64,000 nucleotides of DNA from Apostichopus japonicus (taxonomy: Eukaryota; Echinodermata; Holothuroidea; Aspidochirotida; Stichopodidae): positions 5,893,501 to 5,957,500 of the forward strand of contig NC_092573.1 of NCBI RefSeq assembly GCF_037975245.1, written 5' to 3'. Shown in pieces: positions 52,805 through 64,000 of this stretch. Position numbers and translations under genes: made by a program. The notes under the pieces were generated by a model, which saw only the letters and a program-made list of their open reading frames with translations, had not been told where the DNA came from and ran no database searches. Position 1 is the first letter of the stretch, and every line of letters begins with the position of its first letter.

Positions 52805-54524
52805 GAGAGAAATTTGAGCAGCAATTAACGACTAACTTAATTCGAATCTTATGATATTAATCGTTCTGACACTTTGGATTTTCACTTAAGAATTATATTA
52901 TCCGAACTACCGGCTATAGTCAAGAAACAATGAAATCATTGTGGGCCTAATATCGAACAGTATAGATCTGTCCTAAAATAATTTCCAAGATCAATGAGTT
53001 TCAAACTAAGTTGATTATCTTTAGTTTGAAAATATTTCTAATCCCCCAAATGTATGGTGGCGTTGAGCAAGCTATATTATATTTTTCATTGCATAATACC
53101 AAATGACATACCGTTAATGCAAGCAGTAAAATGTTAATGACTAAAATCCCTCGTATACTGTTAAATTACCAGTTTATATTACTGAAGAGATCAATAATTT
53201 TGAACCATTCGCTCTTTCATGGTCCACCAGAAGGACAATCAAATACTCAAACGAAAAATCCCGCTCCCTCTCTTTGTGGTTTCAATGGATGCTTCAAACC
53301 CACTTCACCGCTTTTGATTTTGCCGCGAACTCGAGTTATTAAGAAATTTCTGATCGGAATAAAACAAAAGAAGGGAAAAGTCCCGATGTCAAACATCTAG
53401 TAGTAACTGCTAAGTCATTACATGTGGGAAATTTATAACACTGTTGTGTCGCACATCTGTATTCATGTTAAGAGAATCTTTGTTTATCTATGAATTAATT
53501 AACTTTTTACCCAGAACTCCATAATGATATATAGGTGAAGAAAACTAATTGTTCTTCGTGATTCAGCTAACTGCAAGTGTTTTACAACCGTGTTTAATTT
53601 TACAAGGAAAACAAAATTGCCTCTTGGGGTATGTATTTTATTCACAATCATCGTCTGAGAGTCAATATATATAAAGGACATTTGTAATGTGGTGAGTAGA
53701 TTATTTAAATATAATGAAATAGAGGATGCACAAAGGTAATTAACAGTTGGTTATGCTGAAGTGTGTAAGTCGCCGTTAAGTGTGTGACTTTGAATTTTTA
53801 ATCCTTTTCTCTTCTGTTTTAATTATAAATACGTGATTAATTTTCGATTTCAATAGTCGACCTTAAAAAGCAATATTAGCGTGACAAATGGATTTGAAAA
53901 TGGTCACGTTAAATAAAGAATAAGTTGTCTGTCATAATCTCTATTGGGACCTTGTGCTAATATTAATTGATTTTCAAATCAAGAATAATGGTCACTGCAT
54001 ATACTTAAGAGAGCAATAAAAATCGTTTGAAGGACGCTGAAGGACATGCACCAAAGACATAGACGCTTAATAATTTCTTCTTTATTTCTTACGAAGCGAT
54101 AAAAGTAAATATATAAAAATGAGTAAATATAAAAAAAGTAAATGTTTATATGTGTGTATATAAATATATATATACATATATAAACTTGTTTTCACTTATA
54201 GTCATGGTTATACATGATGTTTTGCGCACATGCGCTATTGATGTTTCATTTCGGAAAGATGGCTATCCCCGCATTGAAAGGTGGGGGGGGGGGGGTCGGG
54301 CAGGATATTTTTAACTGCGGATTAACTGCGGATGGGAGTTCGGGTTAATTATTTCCCTACTCCACACTTCGAAAGCTTCCTATACCCTTTAGTTCTATAA
54401 CAGTTCGATAACATGATAAAATATGGCCAGTTCTTCCTTCCATTGAAGCAAACTATAACAAGTATATGACAGAGACCTATATGTCGCACGTTAGAAGCTT
54501 ATGTTTGCGTTATATTCCGAAATA

Positions 54525-54558
<34 letters not shown>

Positions 54559-56544
54559 CTGGCTAAGTTCATCTCAAACGGAATATAGGCCAACTCCTTC
54601 ATATAGCATTCAAACCACTAAATGTATTTGGTGAGGATATTTTTCCGTAAAGCCCCTATACTGATTACTTTATACTGTACTCTATATTGTGCAACGGGCA
54701 AAAGCGCATGACACAACTGGATGGGCCAATCACGACTAACCCATCCTTCTGCCAACAATACTATTGTACTTTTAATAATTACTTTGATGAAAAGGTCTGT
54801 GCGAATTTAGTTTAAAATGAAATATGATGGGGCCAAAATAAATTCCATTTACTCATTATCTTTTCGAGAACGAGAAAGACTCAGGTAATTGAATAGTCTA
54901 AAGTACACATATCTGGTAATAAATTTGATGAGTATTCTATAAATTTGCAGGTGTAAGATCACATATATACCTTCATCTAATCATTCTATTATAGGATTTT
55001 GCATTGAATTTCCCTAAAAGCAGTACATTTAGGCGTTCAATATAATGAAGTCTTTTCGATTTTGTTGCACAATAGCACGAAAATTTATATGGTTATGTTT
55101 CAACATTCGCATGAACCTTTCAAGATATCAAACAGTAAATGTAACAAAAGTGTCCGTCGACAAAAATGATCAGAATCGATTAAACATGATCAATATTTTA
55201 CTCACATTTAATCAGCTAATTTGAGTTTACAATAGTATACAATTATACAGCAAGGCGTTTGAAGTAATACATTTTTTTTTTCTAAAAACGAACCCCGACA
55301 AAACTTAAGCTAAACCGTATCCAGAGAGTGGGTCCCTTTTGACAAAATGAGCCACCATACCCAGTGCTGTGAAAATCCTCTCCCTATAAAATAATGGAAC
55401 GCCCTCTTCAGACATCAAAGTTTCGTCTTCTTCTGTCTTTCTTATCAAGTATATCAAGCAACAGTACAAAGTTTTTGGGATCAAAGTTGTCAACATCTAT
55501 TCTAGAATTTCGGTCAGTGGTTTTCCTCCCTTTTATCAATCAAATATTTCAAATATGTGTAGATATTTGCGGATAATTGCTCTCCCTGTTCCCGTATACT
55601 TTGAAATCAACACTGCGTTCTATAACGACATAACGATACAGTGAACTCTTCCCCCCCCCCCCTCACCAAAGAAAAAAAATATGGAAAAATACAAGTCACG
55701 GGAGGTTTTCATCAATTACCCATCTTTGCAATTGTGACAAGGAAATGAAACCTCGATGAAAAACGAGAGACTACTGATGAACACTCCAAGAATCAGTTTG
55801 CGTGAAGACCGCCGCTTCTTCAAACATCTACAAGTTTTGTAAAAGAATGGTATCGATTTTCATTGATTTAAGTGAAATCCTTCCCGTATACGACTTCTTG
55901 TGAGAGAAACAAACAGAGGGCGTTGTTTTGTTTCAGGATCTTTGCTTCTTTCTTTTGCATCTGTATTGGAGTATCTTTTTCCATTTTTTTCTTTTGTACT
56001 CGCTCATACAGCCAAAGAGAAAAGTAGGAATTCATATCGTGCATTAACTTTTATCAACAATCATCTTAAACCTCAGCAAGAAAATATAATATGTTAACGC
56101 TTATCTGCAGACTAGACGCGCATGAATGTTGTACATACAGAGTAAGGCGAATTGGAGTAGGTTTAATATTAGAGGTATACTTCAAATGCAGGTGGCTGTG
56201 GATGAGATAATATCTTTGTCTGTTAACTAATGAATTAATCAAATGATTAAATAGTATATGGTTAATACGAGTATATGCAATTACTTTAATCGGTTTGTCA
56301 CTAACTTAAAGAAATGAAAACTATTCATCGTTGAAACTGTCAGCATATGGTAAATGATAGAAATATTAAACTTTAGGACTTTAAAATTATATTTTACAAA
56401 TATAATAAATCCTTTATATTCAAAAGTTCTTTTTTAATTCGAACCGACCGACATGAAGGAATTATCAGATCATGTTTTATTCCGTTACACTACTGATAAT
56501 GTTTTTGCATGACGTCATAAATACATTAAGACTATTCTCCAAAT
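52805..56544. other. Noncoding stretch, nothing specific
   Basis: AT-rich with a G13 run at 54283-54295, a TA tract at 54527 and a C12 run at 55651-55662. Frames such as 53131-53400 (89 codons) show no family resemblance. Confidence 0.5.
54527..54557. repeat. Short (TA)n microsatellite
   Basis: About 31 bp of pure TA. Confidence 0.9.
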
Positions 56545-56800
56545 CCATAAATTTATAAAGCGCATTCACCATTAAAAACTATTTGAATGCGTTTTACCAC
56601 AGTAAGAAAAAAATAAAAATAAAAAAGTAAAAAAATACCCACGAAAAAATAATAATAATAATAGACGATAAGGCAAAGGGCGCAAGTTAAAACTTTTCAA
56701 ACAGGTGTGATTTAAGATACGTTTAAAAGAATCCACAGGTTGAGATCTTTTTAATATTACTAGGTAAATCGTTCCAGCAAGATATATTCGCTGTTGAAAT
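56545..56800 (+). repeat. Dispersed repeat with TTTATAAAGCGC landmark, copy 1
   Basis: AATTTATAAAGCGCATTCAC at about 56549-56568 is followed by an AT-rich section with an ATAATAATAATA run near 56649. Then comes AAACAGGTGTGATTTAAGAT (about 56699) and a segment ending in TCGTTCCAGCAAG. Similar words occur in the same order at 63575-63725. This layout (AATTTATATAGCGCTTT, later AAAGCGCTTTACA, later AACAGGTGGGTTTT, later TTCCAGAG) is one I associate with a repeat common in marine invertebrate genomes; that is recall, not a search. Ends are approximate. Confidence 0.6.
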
Positions 56801-57037
56801 AGTTCATGTGTGACGTCACTTCTTCACTTTAATACACATTGTGATAGGAGATTTGGAGAAAAGAGTGGGGGGCATTTGCGCAGGCGCGGATACATGGAGT
56901 GTATTGGTATGAGATTAAAATTGAGGTAAATGGATGAAAGGTGGCCAGGAGGGAAGGTAGGGGTGGTCAAGTGTTTACAGATAAAAGCAGCATGTTAAAT
57001 TTTCAGACATAGGCTACTGCTTTTACGTATAGAAAGT

Positions 57038-57080
<43 letters not shown>

Positions 57081-57860
57081 TGCATTACGCAGGTACCGTT
57101 ACACAGACGCACGCGGCAATGTTACAATATTTTTCTAGTGTCTTCTTTTGTATACAGACCTAAAACTAGTATTTTCGGATGTAACTAAGGAACATTACTA
57201 GGAATTCCATTGTAAAATGATATAATATCAAGATACATGAAGAGAGATAAAATAAAATACCGGATGCATACTCGAATAGCAAGTTCGTGATTAGTAGTCA
57301 TATTACACGAGATGCCATCACAGCACTTAAACACCAGAAGCAAACTATGTCACATCTTATGCAAGGAAACTAAAAGTAGAATTTTAATTAAACTGGTGAC
57401 AAGCAACGGCGTAGGCTAGAATACCTGATATCTCAACAAATTAAGCTATTGAAATATATATACGAAGTGTTAAGGCGACTCTTGGTCATGGTTTGGAGGG
57501 GGGGGGGGGGGGTTGTAGAATGAGGGGTAGATTTAAAGTTATAGAAATGTAGAAATATAGTAGTATTTATTAATGAACTTTCAAATTCTAATTTATTGTT
57601 ATCTTTCATGACAATTTTTGTAATTAATAATAAGCGATAATGGATTCCTAAAACAAAATGAATAATTTATTATAAGCCACCCTGTACAGCTGTATGTCTA
57701 TAATATCGAGACCGTTTTTCTTGTATGCTTAATTAAAAGGATAAATATGATGACTTGAAAATGAGGAATATGGTCTAATCAAGCATCCTGGTGACATTTT
57801 CATATCCTTTTGGAAATATGATCATATGAGTTTTATTCGTTTTGTCACGAAAGCAAAGAA
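56801..57860. other. Noncoding stretch, nothing specific
   Basis: Contains GCGCAGGCGCGGATACATGG at about 56878, which resembles the CAGGCGCG ends of the element at 37264 but has no partner end; a TA tract at 57040; and a G15 run at 57498-57512. Confidence 0.5.
57040..57078. repeat. Short (TA)n microsatellite
   Basis: About 39 bp of pure TA. Confidence 0.9.
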
Positions 57861-57970
57861 ACGGTAATTACTTGATGTGAAAAAGCTTTTATGTCATAGA
57901 TTCATTAGTAAAAAAACAACACGGTAATTATTTGATGTAAGATAGCTTTCATGTCATAGATTCATTAGTA
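57861..57970 (+). repeat. 60-bp tandem duplication
   Basis: ACGGTAATTA starts at 57861 and again at 57921, and both copies end ATGTCATAGATTCATTAGTA (57891-57910 and 57951-57970). They differ at a handful of positions in the middle. The copies are directly adjacent, joined by AAAAAACAAC. Confidence 0.93.
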
Positions 57971-58535
57971 AATATATTGTTTTCTTTTTCGTCAAACTTT
58001 GAATCCATTTTGTCTACTTTAGAAGTAGATACATCAGCATATGAATACTACCCCTGTAATGAAAGTTGTAGTGATGTTTGATCCAACATAAACAATAAAG
58101 CACAAATTAAATTAGCAAGATACTCCTATACTGAGGTTCTATACTGCTGTTATACACACCAATCCTGTTTGCCACAAGTTCACTGTTGATATACAAAACG
58201 GTGCAACGTGAACATATCATGAATATTATACATTTAGAAATTGAATGAAATATTCACATGAAGGATGCTTAGATTATAAGTTTGTTTTTAAAAGCTATGA
58301 CTAACTTTCCTTCAGTCTCAACTATTCTTTTCAAGCACAAATTCGTGGTTTGTCCCACTTTCAGATTTCGGGGACATCTGATAAGAACAAAAATATCAGT
58401 AGAGTTTAGTGCTTTTTATTTGTCGAATATATTCAGCATTTATACCTAACAGAATAAAACTTGTTGGTTAATTATGTACAGTCTTTACAATAATTAAACA
58501 AGATACAGCAAACCACAGTATCGTTCTATACCTGA

Positions 58536-58566
<31 letters not shown>

Positions 58567-61500
58567 CCAACAAAGTTTAATTTATTGCACGGAATAATAG
58601 GCCATTCTTTAAACCTACCTGGTTCTTAGGCTGATATACCGGTAACGGCTAATCATATGTTTCAATCACCCATCAGTTGGAATGTATCGTATCGTCAATT
58701 ACTTAAAACTGATAAAATCAACATTTGTTTGACGCACCCAGTTGGGACATTTTTTTCGTACTGCAGTGTCATGTCCCGCTTCAAAGCACTTCTATTCTCA
58801 GTATTATCAGTATGAATATCATGTTTATATCAGATAAAAGGTTAGGAACTGTTCATACTGTCAATACGAGTGCTTCGGAGCATGATGTGAGAGGACAGAT
58901 TAGAGAGGAATTAGCATTAGAAAAATGTCCCAACTGACTGATTTCAATCTAGGGAGGAAGTCCGAAACTGAATTTAACCTTAAACACAACAATATATCCC
59001 ATTCATAACCAATTGAGGAAAAAATATCTCTGGTATAAACTACTCTGCGATATTTCTTTATCATGTATTCTCAAATACCAACTAATTCTTTTATGTAATA
59101 TAGTTCTCCAATATAGTACATTATTTAACCTCATATAGGCTATTCCACACCCCATGTATCCCATGACCCCTTACAATTGACCCCGCGCTTCGGAATGCCC
59201 CCGCCCTCAACTCTTCCATCCGCAGGCCTAATTTTAAACCTGGGAAGCATTATACGTCAATTAAGTTCACGGACAAGTTCACCAGCTAGAAGGAGGAAAT
59301 TAGTTATGACATTAACCTGCTTTTCAACATGACACTTAAACACATTAAATTAATGTTTGTGAGATGCCAAACTGAGTCTCCCTTGTATTAAATAATAATT
59401 GACTTATCCTACATAATGAAAATCGTACACAATTAAGATTGTATACCCTATGTTGCTATCTAAGCTTACTAATTGAAGGATTAACCTGTGTGGTATCATT
59501 GAATAATCCATGGAGTAGTTAGAATGACGCAAGTTACAAGCCAAGACCAAATACTACAGCTTTAATTCATTCTTGGAGGTATTTGCTCTTTCGTGCGAAG
59601 ATTCCGAAGTAGTTTGATTAATTATTCCGGAAGTTTTGCCTCCTGGATTTGACTATGGCTATTGCTATTTAGCAAACCGCAAGAATACGTGAAATAAACC
59701 AAAAAGCACTAATCATTCGCTTCGGGAGAACAAGGGATGAATACCATTATGGTCCACTTCATCTTGTTATAGATTGATTAATGATTCAGAAATGCAGCTT
59801 TTTTCCTTTCTTTCTTTCATTCTAGGGAACAAGAGCAATGTCTGAGGCTAGTTAATCTAAGATACAACAACACTCATATAAACGAGGATTATACTGCTAG
59901 TGAATAATAGCTGTGTACATTCAAGCGAATGATTAAAACACGTAACATCAAGTATAGGTAAGCCGATTGCCAAGGTCACTAATCCATCGTAATCCTCCTA
60001 CATTTACTTCAAGAACTTTAAACTTATGACCGATGTTTTTAGCTTACATAATATAATGTACATGTTGGCAGTTCTCTCAACGACGTAGATGCTAATTATG
60101 CTGTGTTAAAGACCTCCTATTTAAGACCTCCTAATTCTAAAATAGGTTGCAGTTTGCGTTGGATTGTTACAAGGGCTTTATAAGAACCAGGTTTGGGCAT
60201 GTGGACAGTAATATCACGCTCCCCCTATTTGAGGTCTTCATTTATCTCATATTTCCTTACACCCTAATTGACCCATGGCGCTGGATTTTTTCCCCGTGAC
60301 CCCCCCCTCCCTTCCCCCAACCACACGGCACCTCTTCTGCCCTCATTCGTCAGGCTTGGGTTTCTTACCAAGCCATGTAGCATTTTATATATTTGGGTAC
60401 CAAATATTGTCAGATGTTCGCATACGATAGACCATGTAATTGTTTTCAATCATAATATCTCAAGCTGAGTCCCACAAGCTGAGTGTAATGTTCCACCGTG
60501 AGTCATATGCAAACAGTTAGGTGATGCTTCATTTAATTCTTCATATTGCGAGAACTTGATTGATTTAACTGACTCATTATCTAAACTGCTATCTTATACC
60601 TCTTTTAGTAGCCTATAGTTTATAGGCTACGTCCAGTGTGTGACAGGTTTAACATGATATGCAGTATTAATACTATATAGATACAGTAACATCTCGTATT
60701 AACAGATTAAGATCAACGAAATGTAGGGTTTATAAATGCCCCACAACCAAGCTATGAAGCATAATTATTCGGTCAATGTTTGCAACAGGTCCGGGAAAAC
60801 TCTGAAAGGTAAAAAGTACTGTATTCTGACACCAATTAACTATTTCATTACTGACATTTCATTTTGGAACTTTTTGAAGATTTCCAGTGGAGATAAGCAG
60901 ACAACCGGTTTTCTATATAAAATCTGTTGACAGTCCCAAGAATTAACCAGTTAACGGACGGAGCACAGTTTTTCTTTTACTACTACCCCCCCCCCCATCC
61001 TCTTACCTTTAGCAAGACCAAATATGATCATGCTTTGATGTTTTTATGATACCATACTTTTAACTATCAAAATATTAAACAAGATTGACAATATTTGTCA
61101 TGTGATATACATCGAACTAATTTAACCTTTATTGTGTAGTCTGTTGGATGTGCCACTTTTGTGTCATATTGACCAGGCCATGAAATAGCTAAAACTAATA
61201 ACAGTTCCATCAATCTTAGAGAGAGAAATCTTGCTGTTTACAACTGTTTAATTACATATCCATATTCCTTCATCGGTGAGTTACGAACGGTAGGCCTATT
61301 CTCGTCCGAAATAATTTGTGTTACAAAAAAAAAGAAATGATTTCGAAGCAATTTACTATTTCCTTTGCAAACTGTTGCGGCCTTGGCATAGTCATGACCT
61401 AGTTTCACTCTTCTTGGTGAGAATTGACAAATTATACTTACATGTCTCTCTGAACAGTGAGTTACATGATATTATCAACAAGCTGTATAGACCAACGAAA

Positions 61501-63574
61501 CTTTCAATAAAATGACAGTATTGGGCTGCAAATGTTATAGTACAAACAACATATTTGTTATAGTCTTACTGTCTATTTATGAGAATGGAGAAGGAACTTG
61601 GTTGGGAAAAACTTGAACCTTTTCTCAAACTGCATCTCGGCTTGAAATCTGCCTCGATACTCTGTAGTGATATATTTTGAAGTGGCTCGTACCGATGACA
61701 TAGCATGCATGAATCATGAAAACAAATGTACATTCAAGTGTCAGAAAAATATGATCATACTATCCCTAATGACTGCGATCATTTTTATATTTATGTTTAT
61801 AACGTTTACGCGGGAAAAAACTTCAACAAGTTTCTGGTTGTAAAATGCATCTCCATTTTCATCGAAACTTTGAAGAGCGTGAGTTTGCATTTGTTTCCGA
61901 TCTAAATTTCAGATGAAGGTCTCTTTGGTAATTCATTCGTCGAAACGTAACACCTGGCATAGTTTCATCCTTCATGAATATTCATAGCTACGCAGGGATA
62001 GTTCGCCTTCTCAATTGTTATTGGATATGTAAACAGGCACGTGATATAAGTCGGTCAGCAAAAAAGTAAGGACAATAAAGTCACGAGTGGATATATTTAC
62101 TTGGGTGTAACAAAACAAAAAAATATATAATATGTCTTCAAAATGTTGTAATATTGTTTCAAACTTTACCACCATCGAATATAGGGCATACACTATCCAT
62201 TACTATCTACTACATTAATTACATTAACTTTAACCTCTTCTTATAACAAATGAGTTATATACATGAGTGGAGGCACATCGGTTCTTTAGCCAAGATCACG
62301 TGTGGTATCGGCTGTTTTCAGATATACTGCAGTACACAGTAGGCTAACTCGCCGAGCGAAGAGCATGTGCATATCTATTCCATTTCGAAGGAACTCATGA
62401 TACATCACGTGAGCTAATACTGTCATGATTACACGGTTGGGACTGGGGTTATGAGAGTAGATCGAGTTCTCGTGCAAATAGGATCTATCTTGGATGACTT
62501 TTTTTCAAAGGTGTAGGCCTCATTGAAAGGGTTGGTATGGAATATCTGTGATGAACGATTCTCTGTTGTACGGTAAGCTGTCGACAAATAGACTACGTAA
62601 ACCCCATACTACTGATCGAAGATTTGAGAGACAACACCATCGGAGATAGAGTACTGGGTACAGGTGTTGCTCGGACAGATCAGGGAGTTGTTAGCGCCAC
62701 CATTTCCCTGGACGGATGTATTTGTATTTAAAGAACACCAAAACATTGCTATCAGTTAGAAGCACACATATGTATGTTATAAAGTATCTTGGGGGAATGA
62801 AGGGTCTGTTCATAGACGACAGGCATTCGCACCAGTAAATAATTTACACAATCAGTCTCGTGTGGTTTGATTCGCTCAGACTTTAAGAAGAGCGTAGGTA
62901 ATTATATTAATCAAATAAGTTTGAAAGTACAAAAACCAAACTAAAACAAGACCTAAAAAATAGTAAGAAAACAGTGAAAAATTAGTAATCATTTTCAAAG
63001 TTGATTAATTTTGATTTACCTGGCTATGAAAAATAAGGTTGCTTCAAAAATGATGAAATTAAAAAATTATATATATTTGTCCAAAATGAAATCTGTTATT
63101 TTTTTATGCATCATTTTACCTTCACTAAATGAGTTGGAACTCTAAAAGGGGGTAGGGGGTAATTAAATATGCTTTACGCGCGCAGTTAGTATACATAATG
63201 AAATAAAACAAGAGACTTCTTTCAGTGAAAAATAAATGTTATATTGCCATCGTCACTTCACCTTTTAGTCAACGCGAAACTGTTGAATAGCATGTCGAGA
63301 TTTAATGAATATTTTGTTTTGTTTCAGCTTGGATTGATATCAAGTCGAGAAAAGTGTCATAAAGTATGATTAGACAGTGCTTAGTGATTGAAATATAAAC
63401 GACTGCGATTTTACCCCATCAAGAAGTAGTTAAAGGGGAACGCTGTGCTTATCACCCATTTTAACTGAGAGGGAATTACAAGAATTGTCTCGGAAAATGT
63501 TACTGCATGTCACTGCATGCATACTTGCAGTTCATATCGTTTGTGTCACTATAAAGCCTATAATTACTTCATAC
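57971..63574. other. Long noncoding stretch, nothing recognised
   Basis: About 5.6 kb of AT-rich unique-looking sequence with a TA tract at 58539, a C8/CCTCCC patch at 60300, a C11 run at 60986-60996 and TAGGCCTA at 61291. TAAAGACCTCCTA and TAAGACCTCCTA near 60109-60133 form a tiny direct repeat. If the terminal exon belongs to a gene with an upstream untranslated exon, that exon and promoter may lie here, but none could be pinned by eye. Confidence 0.5.
58539..58566. repeat. Short (TA)n microsatellite
   Basis: About 28 bp of pure TA. Confidence 0.9.
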
Positions 63575-63725
63575 TTCAATAATAATAATAATAAATTACA
63601 TTTATATAGCGCTTAATACAGCGTTTCAAAGCGTCTTTACAAAGTAGGAAAGAGACAAAGGAAACCAAGGGGAAAAAAGAAACTAGGAATCAAACAGAAA
63701 TGTTTTAAAGTTGTCTCTTGAAAAA
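63575..63725 (+). repeat. Dispersed repeat with TTTATATAGCGC landmark, copy 2
   Basis: An AATAATAATAATAATAA run leads into TTACATTTATATAGCGCTTA, then CAAAGCGTCTTTACAAAG, then AAACAGAAATGTTTTAAAGT and TCTCTTGAAAA. The order matches 56545-56800. It lies about 140 bp upstream of the terminal exon's splice site, so it would be intronic if that exon is real. Confidence 0.6.
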
Positions 63726-63835
63726 AAAAGGGAGGGAGAGTCACGATTGGTCAATCAATCCATAATTGTTTATAAAGTCAACTATATGGTATTCTTAAAT
63801 GATGATACATCAATTAATAAGCATCGTGATTGCCA

Positions 63836-63925
63836 TTTGGTTTTTAATCTTCATCTTTGCCTACAGAAGACTAATTCAAGGTCTATACGAGATATCCGAG
63901 TCAAGAAGAGATTATAAGAGACAGC
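63836..63925 (+). promoter_or_regulatory. Splice acceptor and 5' untranslated part of the terminal exon
   Basis: A pyrimidine-rich tract at about 63838-63860 leads into TTTGCCTACAG, a good match to a 3' splice site, with the intron ending at 63866. The exon would start at 63867 and carry 59 bases before the ATG at 63926, including an in-frame TAA at 63872 that separates leader from coding sequence. If right, an upstream noncoding exon and the promoter lie farther left, in this window or beyond it. I could not identify a matching donor or core promoter by eye. Confidence 0.5.
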
Positions 63926-64000
63926 ATGAACACCTCCGACGGGGTCAGCAAGATGGTCCAGTCAGGTGATGATGGCTCATCTGCAGTCACGCCACAATAC
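63926..64000 (+). CDS. Start of a protein-coding gene, cut by the window edge (unknown product)
   Basis: An ATG at 63926 opens 25 codons with no stop before the window ends. The peptide begins MNTSDGVSKM and is rich in Ser, Gly, Asp, Val and Thr, a polar and probably disordered N-terminus. About 41 of 75 bases are G or C, and 16 of 25 third positions are G or C, against a background near one third, so composition is coding-like. The start has A at -3, a favourable initiation context. The frame is also open 51 bases upstream of the ATG, to an in-frame TAA at 63872-63874, so the ATG is the first Met after a stop in the same exon. No domain is visible in so short a piece and I do not recognise the protein. 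It could be the first coding exon after a 5' UTR intron. The alternative is a chance open stretch, which the composition and adjoining splice site make less likely. Confidence 0.6.
   Translation, partial: MNTSDGVSKMVQSGDDGSSAVTPQY

Noticed and set aside
56870-56905. Second copy of the CAGGCGCG MITE
   Set aside because: Only one end-like word is present and no inverted partner was found within several hundred bases.

Overview
This window looks like gene-poor nuclear DNA from an animal, probably a marine invertebrate and possibly a deuterostome such as an echinoderm. The evidence is a roughly two-thirds A+T background, no bacterial-style gene packing, tRNA-derived SINE copies, the decayed C-terminus of a non-LTR retrotransposon, fold-back and MITE-like elements, very long pure microsatellites, and repeated use of the palindrome TAGGCCTA. 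The taxon is an inference from style; no diagnostic gene is present.

Almost every long open frame is a by-product of a simple repeat. The 13-bp minisatellite at 12934-14426, the trinucleotide array at 26172-26602 and the tetranucleotide array at 28734-30166 lack stop codons in several frames and should not be read as genes. The one credible protein-coding segment is at the right edge: a splice-acceptor-like site ending at 63866, then an exon whose ATG at 63926 stays open to base 64000 with coding-like base composition. The remainder is best read as intergenic or intronic sequence upstream of that exon.

Layout. 1-10.3 kb: plain AT-rich sequence with a degenerate AT-rich tandem array (about 4.8-5.4 kb) and many G or C tracts. 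10.3-17.1 kb: two copies of one SINE family, a separate tRNA-like SINE head, a pair of related hairpins, and the 1.5-kb minisatellite. 17.1-26.2 kb: plain sequence plus TA microsatellites whose flanks have been duplicated. 26.2-30.2 kb: pure (CAT)n and (TATC)n arrays. 30.2-41.1 kb: plain sequence with a 294-bp MITE-like element. 41.1-47.8 kb: a CATCTA array, a 306-bp TA tract, a 118/119-identical inverted repeat enclosing 1.67 kb, a TA tract with a copied 67-bp flank, and a hidden degenerate tandem array of about 60 bp. 47.8-64 kb: a LINE relic, a 571-bp long-arm fold-back element, two copies of a dispersed family marked by TTTATA(T/A)AGCGC, a 60-bp tandem duplication, and the terminal exon.

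There is no gene cluster or pathway to reconstruct. The biology visible is genome turnover: repeat expansion, unequal exchange or slippage at TA tracts, and small non-autonomous elements. No CRISPR array, rRNA, intact transposase or intact reverse transcriptase was found. Coordinates were read by eye, so boundaries of degenerate repeats can be off by several bases.
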